Assembly: GCF_003751845.1 (NCBI RefSeq)
Contig: NZ_RJKQ01000003.1
Coordinates: forward strand, 186,001-250,000
Direction: 5' to 3'
Source of the DNA: Enterobacter sp. BIGb0383
GTDB lineage: Bacteria > Pseudomonadota > Gammaproteobacteria > Enterobacterales > Enterobacteriaceae
DNA length: 64,000 nucleotides
This document shows positions 43,776 to 53,236 of this stretch, one piece after another. The translations under genes and the position numbers were made by a program. How positions within the stretch are numbered: the stretch's first letter is position 1; every line of letters starts with the position of its first letter. The notes under the pieces are model-generated. The model was not told where the DNA came from and made no database searches. It saw nothing but the letters and a program-made list of their open reading frames with translations.

Positions 43776-45454
43776 GCCAGAATTCAGAGGCATCCGCAAA
43801 CACGCCGCTGCTGCACGTAGACGGCCTGAGCGTTACCTTTCCCGGCCCTTTCGGTCCCGTTCGTTCGGTTAAAAACCTCTCTTTTCAGGTGAATGCCGGA
43901 GAAATTCTGGCGCTGGTCGGCGAATCGGGATCGGGAAAATCCGTTACCGCTCGCACGTTGGTGGGTCTGGCCGGGGAAAACGCCGGGGTACAGGCCAATG
44001 CGATTGCGCTCACGCGCCATGACGGCAGCCTGTGTGATTTACGCTCTCTGACCGACCGGGACTGGCGGATGATTCGCGGCCGTGAAATCGGCTTTGTTTT
44101 ACAGGATGCGCTGGTGTCTCTCGACCCGCTGCGTAAGATCGGGCAGGAAGTCGCCGAACCGATTCTGACCCATCGCCTGTTGCCGCGTCAGCAGGTTCCC
44201 CTACGCGTCGCCGAACTCCTGACGAAGGCTGGCATTCCCGATCCAGAGCACCGGGCGGCCCAGTATCCGCATGAGCTATCCGGCGGGCTGCGTCAGCGTG
44301 CGCTAATCGCTTCCGCACTGGCGTCAGGCCCACGGCTGCTGATCGCCGATGAACCGACGACCGCGCTGGATGCTACGGTGCAAAAGCAGGTGCTGAAGGT
44401 CTTCACGGCGCTGGCGCAGGCAGGGCATGGCGTTCTGTTGATCACCCACGATCTTGCCGTCGTCGCAGAGGTCGCGGACCGTGTCATCGTCATGCAGCAA
44501 GGGTCGCTGGTAGAAGGCGGTGAGGCGCAGCAGATCCTCTCCACGCCGACGCATTCCTACACCCGCAGGCTGCTGGCGGCGATCCCCACCGCATCCACGC
44601 GTGGGAAGTGGCTGGCCGGCACCGATCCATTCCAGAGTGGCATTGCGGCGTCATCCGCTTCTCAGGCTGCGGATTGCGCCAGCACCGATGATGCCATTGC
44701 CCTGACGGCGGATCGGATTGTGGTGTCGTTCAGGCGCCCGGACGGTAGTCGGATGCAGGCCGTCAATCAGGTCTCTCTGCGGATCAAGCGCGGCGAAACG
44801 CTGGGCATCGTCGGGGAATCGGGTTCGGGGAAAACCACGCTGGGCAAAGTTATTCTGGCGCTGCAAAAGCCGGATAGCGGCGAAGTCCGCCTCGCGGACA
44901 AGGCCTGGAGCACATTAACAGAGCGCGAACGACGACCGTTACGCGCGCGTATTCAGACGATCACACAGGATCCGCTTAGCTCGTTTGATCCGCAATTTAC
45001 CGTCGCGCAGATTCTGCACCAGCCGCTGCGTTTGCGCCACGATTTAAGCGATGCAGAGAAACAGCAGCGCATTCTGACGCTGCTGGCACAGGTCGGCCTG
45101 ACGCCCGACCTGCTGAGTCGCCGTCCAGGTGCGCTGTCCGGCGGGCAACGTCAGCGCGTTTCCATCGCGCAGGCGCTGGCTTCAGAGCCCGAGATTTTGA
45201 TCTGTGACGAACCGGTATCGGCGCTGGACGTGACCACACAGGCACAGGTGCTGGATTTGCTGGTGGCGTTGCAGCGTCAGCTGGGGCTGACAATGCTGTT
45301 TATCTCCCACGATCTGGGCGTCGTCCAGCACATGAGCCACCGCATCGCGGTCATGAAAGATGGCGATATCGTTGAAACAGGGCCGGTAGAGCAGATCTTC
45401 AGCCAGCCGCAGCACCCTTACACGCGCCTGTTGCTTTCGACGGTGGCGGAATAG
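43772..45454 (+). CDS. Peptide-type ABC transporter, fused double ATPase (DppD-DppF-like)
   Basis: 560 residues with two complete ATPase domains, as in GsiA. Domain 1 has Walker A GESGSGKSV near 50, signature LSGGLRQRALIA and Walker B LLIADEP. Domain 2 has GESGSGKTTLGK near 350, signature LSGGQRQRVSIA and ILICDEP. Both H-loops (ITHDLAVV, ISHDLGVV) are present, so both sites should hydrolyse ATP. It ends the operon. No inactivating change is visible. Confidence 0.92.
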   Translation: MSQNSEASANTPLLHVDGLSVTFPGPFGPVRSVKNLSFQVNAGEILALVGESGSGKSVTARTLVGLAGENAGVQANAIALTRHDGSLCDLRSLTDRDWRMIRGREIGFVLQDALVSLDPLRKIGQEVAEPILTHRLLPRQQVPLRVAELLTKAGIPDPEHRAAQYPHELSGGLRQRALIASALASGPRLLIADEPTTALDATVQKQVLKVFTALAQAGHGVLLITHDLAVVAEVADRVIVMQQGSLVEGGEAQQILSTPTHSYTRRLLAAIPTASTRGKWLAGTDPFQSGIAASSASQAADCASTDDAIALTADRIVVSFRRPDGSRMQAVNQVSLRIKRGETLGIVGESGSGKTTLGKVILALQKPDSGEVRLADKAWSTLTERERRPLRARIQTITQDPLSSFDPQFTVAQILHQPLRLRHDLSDAEKQQRILTLLAQVGLTPDLLSRRPGALSGGQRQRVSIAQALASEPEILICDEPVSALDVTTQAQVLDLLVALQRQLGLTMLFISHDLGVVQHMSHRIAVMKDGDIVETGPVEQIFSQPQHPYTRLLLSTVAE

Positions 45455-45480
45455 CGCTGTTGATGTGTGGATCGGTAAAT

Positions 45481-45510
45481 TTGCACGCGTGTTTTATCCC
45501 AGGCGTGCAA
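45481..45510. terminator. Hairpin between convergent transporter operon and kinase gene
   Basis: TTGCACGC (45481-45488) pairs with GCGTGCAA (45503-45510) around a 14-base loop that includes TTTTATCC. It lies 27 bases after the transporter operon and overlaps the end of the convergent HipA-like gene. It lacks a classical T-run, so its strength is uncertain. Confidence 0.4.
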
Positions 45511-46798
45511 TACGCGTTCTGGCTTCGTCAAGGTGCTGGCGTAATGCCTCAAGACATGGAGTGAAGCTGGCGGAGAAGCGGTCGCAACGGCTGGCCGTAA
45601 CAAAGAAGTTCTCAGCAAGGCGAAGCGCTTCCCGCCAGGTATCCCCGTCGATCGCTTCCGACAGCGTTGCCGGTCGGAGCGTGTTCACGATCGCACCACC
45701 CGCTCTGGGAGCAAATCCCATAGGCAGAATATCGTAGGCCGGGGCGAGGTGATACGGGCGGCCGTGGCTATTGATAAATGACAGGTTGCCGTGATGCATG
45801 TCGGTATTGCCGATCAGCGTCCCGAATGCCCAAAGCCGGGCGGTGTCAGCGGCGGCATCAGGATGAACATGCCCCTGTGTAACCAGGCTATTGACCAGAA
45901 CAGGCCAGGAGGCTCTGGCATTGCCAACAAACTCCGCATCCAGCGCCCGCAGCGAGAAGACGCCGATACGACCCAGCAAACCCGTGCGGTCGAATCGGGG
46001 GATCTCAAGGAAGCGCTGGCCGCCAAAATCAAATACCTCTGTTTCCACTCTAAGCACTTTCAGCGCCAGATGTTCGGCCAGCAGAAGGTCGCGCCAGCGT
46101 TCGCTGACCGGGTTATCGTCCGGGGCTGAGAATTTTACCAGCACATGGCCACGTTCTGTACAGGTACAGAATTTCGGTTGTTCACCGCCTGCTGATGACC
46201 CCGGCGCCTCACCCGCACCGGCCGCCAGCGCCAGCGCGGGTAACGCTGTGGCGCGTTCAACCGGGGCCGGTTCCGGCATCTCCAGGAATCTGGCTCGTGC
46301 CTGCTCTCCGATCAGCAGGTTGCCAATAGCATCATGACCCTGTGCGAGCAATGCTCTGATCGCATCTGCGTCTGTCCAGTGCTCTGGATTCGTCGGCAGA
46401 TTGAGTTCGCCCGCATACTTTGACGCCCAGGCTCGACCGAGATACCCCTGAGGCCGCATATCAAACAGCCACCACGGTAGTCCGTCACTATGGAGGCCCG
46501 GTTTGCCGGTCTGCGCCAGAACAAATCCTTCCGGATAAACCGGAATAAGGTTGCCGAGCGGCTCAACGCGTCCTTTTACGGTGATACGGTAAATGGGCAC
46601 GGCGCTGAACCCGCGCCGGGCATCGCGCAGGGCATATTGAATAGATGTACCTGCTCCGATCCGAACGACATCATCGCCCATAACCGCCAATGCACGGGAT
46701 GCCGTAGGCTGGCTAACCACTAATTTTTCAATTAGTTGCTGAGTTTTCAACGGCCCTTGACTGAGCAACTGACGTACCATTTCTGAGCGAGCTGTCAT
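45494..46798 (-). CDS. yjjJ: YjjJ-like HipA kinase with N-terminal winged-helix domain
   Basis: 434 residues. An N-terminal helix-turn-helix (about 5-55, LKTQQLIEKLVVSQPTASRA) is fused to a HipA-type kinase. The P-loop SSAGGEQPK (201-209) corresponds to the autophosphorylation loop of HipA, and the catalytic NTDMHHGN (331-338) and YDIL (Asp355) are intact. E. coli YjjJ has the same layout and is reported to be toxic when overproduced. HipA phosphorylates glutamyl-tRNA synthetase; the target here is unknown. No separate HipB gene is next to it, so its own DNA-binding domain may replace HipB. The start gives a good helix-turn-helix N-terminus. Confidence 0.82.
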   Translation of the reverse strand: MTARSEMVRQLLSQGPLKTQQLIEKLVVSQPTASRALAVMGDDVVRIGAGTSIQYALRDARRGFSAVPIYRITVKGRVEPLGNLIPVYPEGFVLAQTGKPGLHSDGLPWWLFDMRPQGYLGRAWASKYAGELNLPTNPEHWTDADAIRALLAQGHDAIGNLLIGEQARARFLEMPEPAPVERATALPALALAAGAGEAPGSSAGGEQPKFCTCTERGHVLVKFSAPDDNPVSERWRDLLLAEHLALKVLRVETEVFDFGGQRFLEIPRFDRTGLLGRIGVFSLRALDAEFVGNARASWPVLVNSLVTQGHVHPDAAADTARLWAFGTLIGNTDMHHGNLSFINSHGRPYHLAPAYDILPMGFAPRAGGAIVNTLRPATLSEAIDGDTWREALRLAENFFVTASRCDRFSASFTPCLEALRQHLDEARTRIARLG

Positions 46799-46926
46799 GG
46801 TTTTGAATAGATAGATGAATAGATAATTGAATAGATATTTTAGCAGTTAAATTTTGAGCAGTCACTCTGGCGTGAGTGTGTGTGATGAGCCTTTCAGGTA
46901 TGCAACCCGATCCAAATTTCGGGCAA

Positions 46927-46963
46927 AGAAAAAGGGCTTAGATAATTTCTTATCTAAGCCCTT
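46927..46963 (-). terminator. Rho-independent terminator of ileX
   Basis: On the minus strand, an AAGGGCTTAGATAA/TTATCTAAGCCCTT stem of 14 perfect pairs (46932-46945 with 46950-46963, loop of four) is followed by TTTTTCTTT. It begins 8 bases after the tRNA 3' end. It is one of the clearest terminators in the window. Confidence 0.9.
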
Positions 46964-46970
46964 GATAATT

Positions 46971-47047
46971 TGGTGGCCCCTGCTGGACTTGAACCAGCGA
47001 CCAAGCGATTATGAGTCGCGTGCTCTAACCAACTGAGCTAAGGGGCC
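46971..47047 (-). tRNA. ileX: tRNA-Ile (anticodon CAU, to be modified to lysidine)
   Basis: A 77-base tRNA on the minus strand, with 5' GGCCCCTTAGCTC, anticodon loop CTCATAA and an encoded 3' CCA. The acceptor stem (GGCCCCT/AGGGGCC) and T-loop GTTCAAGTC are intact. The CAU anticodon could mean Met, but the body matches E. coli ileX/ileY almost base for base and differs from elongator tRNA-Met (acceptor GGCTACG), so it is the minor isoleucine tRNA reading AUA after TilS modification. In E. coli ileX also lies beside mug. Foreign DNA occupies its 3' side here. Confidence 0.93.
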
Positions 47048-47057
47048 GTGGCGCAGA

Positions 47058-47086
47058 ATTATAAAGTAACTCACGGTTGCAATCCA
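47058..47086 (-). promoter_or_regulatory. Promoter of ileX
   Basis: On the minus strand a perfect -10 TATAAT lies at 47058-47063, 11 bases before the tRNA 5' end, with a G+C-rich discriminator between them. At 17-base spacing the -35 is TGGATT (47081-47086), a weak match. The -10 and its position are typical of tRNA promoters. Confidence 0.6.
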
Positions 47087-47172
47087 GCCGAAATCGCCTG
47101 TCTGCCGATTTTATAAACAAATGATTATCAATCCCTTATACTGCTACTCTGTGGCATAACCATGGAGAATCT

Positions 47173-47679
47173 ATGATTAACGATATTCTTGCTCCGGGGC
47201 TGCGGGTGGTGTTTTGCGGCATCAATCCGGGGAAGTCATCGGCGCATACGGGGTTCCACTTTGCCCACCCGGGGAACCGTTTCTGGAAGGTGATCCACCA
47301 GGCCGGGTTTACCGAGCGCCTGCTGAAGCCGGAAGAGGAGCAGATGCTGCTGGATACGCGCTGCGGTATTACCATGCTGGTAGAGCGTCCTACGGTGCAG
47401 GCAAGCGAAGTTGGGCTGCAGGAGCTGCGCAGCGGCGGGCGGGAGCTGATCTGCAAGATTGAGGATTATCAGCCTGCGGCGCTGGCGGTACTCGGCAAGC
47501 AGGCGTTTGAGCAGGCTTTTAGCCAGCGTGGCGTTAAGTGGGGCCGTCAGACGGTGACCATCGGCGGAACGCAGGTATGGGTGCTGCCTAATCCCAGCGG
47601 GCTAAACAGGGCGACGCTGGATAAGCTGGTCGAGGCCTATCGGGAGCTGGATGAGGCACTGGCGGCGCGAGGGTTTTAG
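47173..47679 (+). CDS. mug: G/U mismatch-specific uracil-DNA glycosylase Mug
   Basis: 168 residues, the same length as E. coli Mug. The catalytic motif [23 protein letters not shown] is near the N-terminus (Asn at the water-activating position), and [10 protein letters not shown] near residue 140 forms the second active-site wall. It removes uracil or 3,N4-ethenocytosine opposite G and starts base-excision repair. It is divergent from ileX with a 125-base gap and has a TATACT -10 candidate at 47137-47142. Confidence 0.95.
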   Translation: MINDILAPGLRVVFCGINPGKSSAHTGFHFAHPGNRFWKVIHQAGFTERLLKPEEEQMLLDTRCGITMLVERPTVQASEVGLQELRSGGRELICKIEDYQPAALAVLGKQAFEQAFSQRGVKWGRQTVTIGGTQVWVLPNPSGLNRATLDKLVEAYRELDEALAARGF

Positions 47680-47848
47680 CTGCTTATTGGCAGGAATATA
47701 TTCTCTATTTTTTGCTTGTCTTTACCCTGGGGAATACTCCCCCGTTCTTTTTATTGCCATTGAATAATTCATCCTCTTATGAAGAAAGTGAATTAGCCTG
47801 AAGTATGAGGACATTGTAGGAAACTTCCCGCTCAATGAGGAAATAACT

Positions 47849-48454
47849 ATGCCACAGAAATATTCACTTAACGTTAGTAATTATAGTCGTAATTATGGCT
47901 CTATCTGCGTATATCAAACAAATCCGAATATTGACGATCCCCGATTGCTGTCACTGGCATGGCTTGTTGCCCGGGCACATCCGACAACTCGCGTAAGTTT
48001 TCAATGGTCGATTGATTACTCTTTTGTCTGGGATGAAACGGGGCATCTGGCTCCCGGTGTGATATTTGATGCATCTCAGAACCTGACGGCGGATTTAACA
48101 ACCAGTAATAGCGTTGATTTTATCAATGAAAAGGGGGTCCTGACCTTTGCTAATCAGAGGGTTTCTGAGCATGCGGGAACCCTGTATGTACGCAGCGGCA
48201 ATTCTGTTCCGTTTGATTATGCCGCTGTCGGCATGGGTATGTCAGGGGCGGCTGTCTTTGTCCGATCGGCCCAGCCCAACATCACCTATGCCTTCCAGCC
48301 AGGTCAGGCCTTGTGGGTGACCTTCGGTAACTATGAACAGGGTGAGGTGCTGGATGTGGAATCGATAACCAACGCACAGCAAATTAACTTCAGCCCGAAC
48401 GTGTTTAGCGTTGATGTCACGCTCAATATCGATAACGTCTGGACCGTTAAATAG
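47849..48454 (+). CDS. RhiA-like protein of unknown function
   Basis: 201 residues, no signal peptide. YSLNVSNYSRNYGSICVYQT, SLAWLVARAHPTTRVSFQW and DYSFVWDETGHLAPGVIFDA are features that I associate with the RhiA family (first named in Rhizobium leguminosarum as a rhizosphere-expressed protein); the assignment is from memory and moderate. The sequence suggests an all-beta fold. It forms a two-gene unit with the next gene (8-base gap) and lies between mug and rpoD, which are neighbours in E. coli, so the pair is an insertion in the backbone. Function unknown. Confidence 0.6.
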   Translation: MPQKYSLNVSNYSRNYGSICVYQTNPNIDDPRLLSLAWLVARAHPTTRVSFQWSIDYSFVWDETGHLAPGVIFDASQNLTADLTTSNSVDFINEKGVLTFANQRVSEHAGTLYVRSGNSVPFDYAAVGMGMSGAAVFVRSAQPNITYAFQPGQALWVTFGNYEQGEVLDVESITNAQQINFSPNVFSVDVTLNIDNVWTVK

Positions 48455-48462
48455 GGAGAGCC

Positions 48463-48936
48463 ATGATGATTTTGATCTTCTGCACCGATGATGATTATTT
48501 AAACCGCATTGCGGCTGATTCAGTCCTGAGATGTCCGCAGGTGTTTAATCGACGCTATCAGGTATTTCGCCATAGTTTACCTATGCTCGGTGCACAGGAG
48601 GATTTATTTATCCTGGCTCACCGCGCATTTCAGGCTCCCGAAGATGGACGTCCGGTTATTGGCGATCTGGCTGAGAGACGGTATTTTTTTATTGACGGCA
48701 TAATGTGCTACCGCAATATTTCCCCTATTATCCCTGCTGGCTATACCGGGGGCATTTATATTGATGCCTGTTCCTCTTCCGACCGTTCTCCTGATATCGA
48801 AAGCTTTATTGCAACCCTACAGTACCAGTTTACCAGCAATGGCCAGGATATTGCCGTATACGGACTTAACGGTGCAGACGCAGGGCTGATTGAGCTGCCT
48901 GGCAGCGCCAAATGGCGGCGGGCACAGAGATATTAA
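48463..48936 (+). CDS. Uncharacterised protein paired with the RhiA-like protein
   Basis: 157 residues from ATG 48463 (ATG 48466 possible), with AGGGAGA upstream. It starts ILIFCTDDDYLNRIA and ends with the striking motif VYGLNGADAGLIELPGSAKW. No signal peptide or membrane helix is visible. It contains ILAHRAFQ, a possible catalytic His region, and DACSSSD, a possible Cys nucleophile; that reading as a cysteine hydrolase is speculative. It runs convergently towards the rpoD terminator. Confidence 0.65.
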   Translation: MMILIFCTDDDYLNRIAADSVLRCPQVFNRRYQVFRHSLPMLGAQEDLFILAHRAFQAPEDGRPVIGDLAERRYFFIDGIMCYRNISPIIPAGYTGGIYIDACSSSDRSPDIESFIATLQYQFTSNGQDIAVYGLNGADAGLIELPGSAKWRRAQRY

Positions 48937-48947
48937 TGGGATAAAAA

Positions 48948-48973
48948 AAAGCCCCGGTATAAACCGGGGCTTT
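48948..48973 (-). terminator. Terminator of the rpsU-dnaG-rpoD operon
   Basis: AAAGCCCCGG/CCGGGGCTTT, a 10-bp stem with a six-base loop, is followed on the minus strand by further T residues (eight in all, 48943-48950). It lies 19 bases after the rpoD stop and may also stop the convergent two-gene unit. Confidence 0.9.
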
Positions 48974-48991
48974 AAGCGGGTAGACGAGAGA

Positions 48992-50830
48992 TTAATCGTC
49001 CAGGAAGCTACGCAGTACTTCAGAGCGGCTCGGGTGACGCAGTTTACGCAGCGCCTTTGCCTCGATCTGACGGATACGTTCGCGGGTAACGTCGAACTGT
49101 TTACCCACTTCTTCCAGCGTATGGTCGGTGTTCATATCGATACCGAAGCGCATACGCAGCACTTTCGCTTCACGAGCGGTCAGGCCTGCCAGCACGTCGT
49201 GAGTGGCGGCACGCAGGCTCTCGGTGGTGGCAGAGTCCAGCGGCAGCTCGAGGGTGGTATCCTCGATGAAGTCACCCAGATGCGAATCTTCATCATCACC
49301 GATCGGTGTTTCCATGGAGATTGGCTCTTTGGCGATTTTCAGCACTTTGCGGATTTTGTCTTCCGGCATCAGCATGCGCTCGGCCAGCTCTTCCGGCGTC
49401 GGCTCGCGACCCATTTCCTGCAGCATCTGGCGGGAGATACGGTTGAGCTTGTTGATGGTCTCAATCATATGCACCGGAATACGGATGGTACGCGCCTGAT
49501 CCGCGATGGAGCGGGTGATCGCCTGACGGATCCACCAGGTTGCATAGGTGGAGAACTTGTAACCGCGACGGTATTCAAACTTATCTACCGCTTTCATCAG
49601 ACCGATGTTGCCTTCCTGAATCAGATCGAGGAACTGCAGACCACGGTTGGTATATTTCTTGGCGATAGAGATAACCAGACGCAGGTTAGCCTCAACCATC
49701 TCTTTCTTCGCACGGCGGGCTTTCGCTTCGCCAATGGACATACGACGGTTGATGTCTTTAACCTGTTCAATGGTCAGGCCGGTTTCTTCTTCAATCTGCT
49801 GCAGCTTCATCAGGCCGCGATGCACGTCTTCGGAAACATCGTTCAGTTTTTCCGACCACGGTTTGCCCATCGCAATGGCTGCGTTGAACCAGGTTTCGCT
49901 GGTTTCGTTGCCGGTGAACAGGGTGATGAAGTTTTTCTTCGGCATTTTGCACTGCTCAACGCACAGCTTCATGATGATGCGTTCCTGAGTACGGACGCGA
50001 TCCATCATGATACGCATGCTGTTGACCAGATAGTCAAACTGCTTCGGCACCAGGCGGAACTGTTTGAAGACTTCAGACAGCTTCAGGATCTCTTCCTGTG
50101 CGGCGGCGTGGCTGCGGCCTTTCGCTTTGATGACGTCACGGGTGACTTCATACTGGGTGCGCAGTTCGCCAAACTTCTCACGTGCCAGCTCAGGATCGAT
50201 GCTGTTGTCATCGTCGCTGTCGTCTTCGTCTTCATCTTCGTCGTCATCATCGTCCATCTCTTCGCTGGACAATTCAGAGCCGACGTTGGTCGCGGTCGGG
50301 GCCAGATCTTCTTCCGCATTCGGATCGACGAAGCCGGTAATCAGGTCGGACAGGCGCGCTTCGGCCGCTTCGACGCGATCGTACTGCTCAAGCAGATAGG
50401 TGATCGCTTCCGGGTATTCGGCGACGGAGCTCTGGACCTGGTTGATCCCGTCTTCGATACGTTTGGCGATGTTGATTTCGCCTTCACGGGTCAGCAGTTC
50501 AACCGTACCCATTTCACGCATATACATGCGAACCGGGTCGGTAGTACGCCCGATTTCAGATTCTACGCTGGACAGTACCTGCGCGGCAGCTTCGGCAGCA
50601 TCTTCGTCGGTGTCGCTGCTGTTTTCGTTCAGCATCAGATCATCGGCATCGGGCGCTTCTTCCACAACCTGGATGCCCATGTCGTTGATCATCTGGATGA
50701 TGTCTTCGATCTGATCGGAGTCGACGATATCTTCCGGCAGATGGTCATTGACCTCGGCATAGGTCAGATAGCCTTGCTCCTTACCACGGGTGACGAGAAG
50801 CTTCAGCTGTGACTGCGGGTTTTGCTCCAT
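48992..50830 (-). CDS. rpoD: RNA polymerase primary sigma factor RpoD (sigma-70)
   Basis: 612 residues against 613 in E. coli. Region 1.1 is at the N-terminus, then the acidic stretch with runs of D and E (about 188-210), region 2 ([20 protein letters not shown] and [20 protein letters not shown] for -10 recognition and melting), region 3, and region 4 ending in [20 protein letters not shown] for the -35 element. All functional regions are intact. It is the last gene of the macromolecular synthesis operon. A 640-codon frame runs antisense across nearly all of it and is rejected below. Confidence 0.99.
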   Translation of the reverse strand: MEQNPQSQLKLLVTRGKEQGYLTYAEVNDHLPEDIVDSDQIEDIIQMINDMGIQVVEEAPDADDLMLNENSSDTDEDAAEAAAQVLSSVESEIGRTTDPVRMYMREMGTVELLTREGEINIAKRIEDGINQVQSSVAEYPEAITYLLEQYDRVEAAEARLSDLITGFVDPNAEEDLAPTATNVGSELSSEEMDDDDDEDEDEDDSDDDNSIDPELAREKFGELRTQYEVTRDVIKAKGRSHAAAQEEILKLSEVFKQFRLVPKQFDYLVNSMRIMMDRVRTQERIIMKLCVEQCKMPKKNFITLFTGNETSETWFNAAIAMGKPWSEKLNDVSEDVHRGLMKLQQIEEETGLTIEQVKDINRRMSIGEAKARRAKKEMVEANLRLVISIAKKYTNRGLQFLDLIQEGNIGLMKAVDKFEYRRGYKFSTYATWWIRQAITRSIADQARTIRIPVHMIETINKLNRISRQMLQEMGREPTPEELAERMLMPEDKIRKVLKIAKEPISMETPIGDDEDSHLGDFIEDTTLELPLDSATTESLRAATHDVLAGLTAREAKVLRMRFGIDMNTDHTLEEVGKQFDVTRERIRQIEAKALRKLRHPSRSEVLRSFLDD

Positions 50831-50880
50831 AAGACGGTATCCACACTTAATTCATGAGGTTGGTGTCGGTCGGCGAAACA

Positions 50881-50919
50881 AAGCCGCCAACATAATACAC
50901 GTTATCTTTCAGGCGGCTT
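50881..50919 (-). other. Stem-loop in the dnaG-rpoD intergenic region
   Basis: AAGCCGCC (50881-50888) pairs with GGCGGCTT (50912-50919) around a 23-base A+T-rich loop in the 230-base gap between dnaG and rpoD. In E. coli this gap holds an RNase E processing site that lets dnaG and rpoD mRNA have different lifetimes; the same role is likely here. No gene is seen in the gap. Confidence 0.5.
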
Positions 50920-51060
50920 GTTACTGGCCGTTATCGCCCGGAGGCGACCTGAACGATGCTGCGTATGCACAAATGAGGGTCTACTTATATTTTTGCCGCG
51001 CCCCTCAATGCGGCTGTCGGGATCTACCCGAACGATTATCGGCACTTAAGCCGTTTAAAT

Positions 51061-52806
51061 TCACTTTTTTGCCAGTTCCTGACTTATTGTCCAGAGTTCC
51101 CGGCGTTCTTCACTGCTTAAACCCTGAGTGCGATCGAGAGCAATCAACTCTTCCTGTCGCAGTTCAAGCATTGAATCAAACATATGGTTGAGCGAGTCGG
51201 TGAACGTTTTTTCAGCGATGTCCTTATCTGCTATATCGTCCCACATCGACAGTTTTTCAAGGGTCGCGACTTCATTTGTGCCGCGATACTGCTCCAGCAG
51301 CTGGCCGGTGGTCAGGCCCGGCTGTGACAGACAAGTGTTGACCAGTTCGGCAAATAAGCCAAGTCCGGGCAGTTTATTCTGGTCCAGCCCGTTGAGCGGC
51401 GGCACCTGTGGGGCCAGCTCCGGGTTTTGTACCAGCAGTCCAATCAGTATACGCATGGTCGTGCGTTTTAGCTGTGGAGTGGCTTTAACCGCCGTATTGT
51501 CTGCCTGCTTCGGCATCAGCTTTTCCAGCTGGCTGTCATCCAGGATCCCCAGCTTTTTGCCGAGATCCTGGCGCAGATAAATGCGCAGCGTTTCGCCGGG
51601 AACCTGCGTAATCAGCGGCAGGGCCAGGGTGCTGAGGCGCGCCCGCCCGTCCGGTGTACTCAGGTCAACCTGCGGCATCAGGCTGTTAAACAGAAACGTG
51701 GAGAGCGGCTGAGCCTGCTCCATCCGCGCTTCAAACGCTTCCTTGCCCTCTTTGCGCACCAGGGTATCCGGGTCTTCGCCATCGGGCAGAAACATAAAGC
51801 GCAGCTGACGGCCGTCGGTCATATACGGCAGCGCCGTTTCCAGCGCGCGCCATGCGGCGTCGCGGCCTGCCCGGTCGCCGTCGTAACAGCAGATGACGTT
51901 ATTGGTCACCCGGAACAGCAGCTGAATATGGTCCGCCGTGGTGGAGGTGCCCAGCGAGGCGACGGCATAGTTAATGTCGTACTGCGCCAGTGCCACCACG
52001 TCCATATAGCCTTCGACGACCAGCAGACGCTGAGGTTCAGCCTCGTGCTGCTGCGCTTCATAAAGGCCGTAAAGCTGGCGGCCCTTATGGAAAATATCGG
52101 TTTCCGGGGAGTTCAGATACTTCGGCGTTGCGTCGCCCAGCACGCGTCCACCAAAGCCAATCACCCGGCCTCGTTTATCGCGAATGGGGAACATCACCCG
52201 CTCGCGGAAACGGTCGTAACTGCGTCCCTGATCGTTTGTCACCAGCATGCCCGCATCGATCAGCGACTGGCGATTTTCGCCGTTGCCGCCAAAACGCTTA
52301 AGCACGTTGTCCCAGCCGGGCGGGGCAAAGCCAACCGCGAAACGGGCAGTCACTTCACTGCTCAAGCCGCGCTTTGCCAGATACTGGCGGGCGGGTTCCG
52401 CGACGGGTTGATTCAGGGATTGTTGATAAAACGCGTTCAGGCCGTCCATCAGCTGATACAGATTTTGCCGCTGATGGCGCTCTATCTGGCTCGGCCCACT
52501 GCCGGCTTCGTAAGGCACTTCAAGGTTGTGCATGGCCGCCAGTTCTTCGACGGTTTCAACAAACTCGAGCTTGTCGTAGTTCATCAAAAAATCGATAGCG
52601 TTGCCGTGCGCACCACAGCCGAAGCAGTGATAAAACTGTTTTTCACCGTTAACGGTGAAGGATGGGCTTTTCTCGTTATGGAATGGACAACATGCGTGCC
52701 AGTTCTTGCCCTGCTTTTTTAGCTTAACCCGGGCATCGATCAGATCGATGATGTCGGTTCGCGCCAGCAGGTCACTGATAAAGACACGTGGGATACGTCC
52801 AGCCAT
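51061..52806 (-). CDS. dnaG: DNA primase DnaG
   Basis: 581 residues as in E. coli. An N-terminal CHC2 zinc-binding domain (CPFHNEKSPSFTV, YHCFGCGAHG, about 40-66), a catalytic core with TOPRIM motif VVEGYMDVVAL near 265 and YDGDRAGRDAA near 309, and the C-terminal helicase-binding domain ending AKK. It makes RNA primers at the replication fork with DnaB. It follows rpsU by 144 bases with a hairpin between. Confidence 0.99.
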   Translation of the reverse strand: MAGRIPRVFISDLLARTDIIDLIDARVKLKKQGKNWHACCPFHNEKSPSFTVNGEKQFYHCFGCGAHGNAIDFLMNYDKLEFVETVEELAAMHNLEVPYEAGSGPSQIERHQRQNLYQLMDGLNAFYQQSLNQPVAEPARQYLAKRGLSSEVTARFAVGFAPPGWDNVLKRFGGNGENRQSLIDAGMLVTNDQGRSYDRFRERVMFPIRDKRGRVIGFGGRVLGDATPKYLNSPETDIFHKGRQLYGLYEAQQHEAEPQRLLVVEGYMDVVALAQYDINYAVASLGTSTTADHIQLLFRVTNNVICCYDGDRAGRDAAWRALETALPYMTDGRQLRFMFLPDGEDPDTLVRKEGKEAFEARMEQAQPLSTFLFNSLMPQVDLSTPDGRARLSTLALPLITQVPGETLRIYLRQDLGKKLGILDDSQLEKLMPKQADNTAVKATPQLKRTTMRILIGLLVQNPELAPQVPPLNGLDQNKLPGLGLFAELVNTCLSQPGLTTGQLLEQYRGTNEVATLEKLSMWDDIADKDIAEKTFTDSLNHMFDSMLELRQEELIALDRTQGLSSEERRELWTISQELAKK

Positions 52807-52873
52807 AGGCCCCTTGCTGTGAATACTCTTCAGGACTCGCGATGCGAATTATGACGAGTATAAACGAAAACAA

Positions 52874-52900
52874 GCCGCGCATTCCTTCCGGAAGCACGGC
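52874..52900 (-). terminator. Internal terminator between rpsU and dnaG (T1-like)
   Basis: GCCGTGC and GCGCGGC, read on the minus strand, form a 7-bp stem with one mismatch, and TTGTTTT follows. A second hairpin (TTGAGGG/CCCTCAA, 52926-52946) lies just after the rpsU stop. In E. coli a terminator here lowers dnaG expression relative to rpsU, and this hairpin sits at the equivalent place. Confidence 0.55.
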
Positions 52901-52950
52901 CTTTCAACTACAACTCTGTCTGCTATTGAGGGCGAAACACCCTCAACGGA

Positions 52951-53211
<261 letters not shown>

Positions 53212-53236
53212 TCAGCTTATTTCAAAATGGTGCGGA

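Noticed and set aside
38575-46970. Integrase or transposase gene within the proposed island
   Set aside because: Every open frame of useful size was read and none encodes a recombinase, so mobility is inferred only from the tRNA repeat.
46854-47036. A 60-codon + strand frame across the ileX terminator and tRNA
   Set aside because: It covers a strong terminator and an intact tRNA gene on the other strand; no ribosome site.
47119-47135. Fur-box-like sequence in the ileX-mug gap
   Set aside because: TGATTATCA gives only about 12 of 19 matches to the Fur consensus, and neither gene is a known iron target.
48890-50812. A 640-codon open frame on the + strand antisense to almost all of rpoD
   Set aside because: rpoD on the minus strand is unmistakable and highly conserved. 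The antisense frame exists because the codon bias of rpoD removes stops in that frame; it has no recognisable domain and starts inside another gene.
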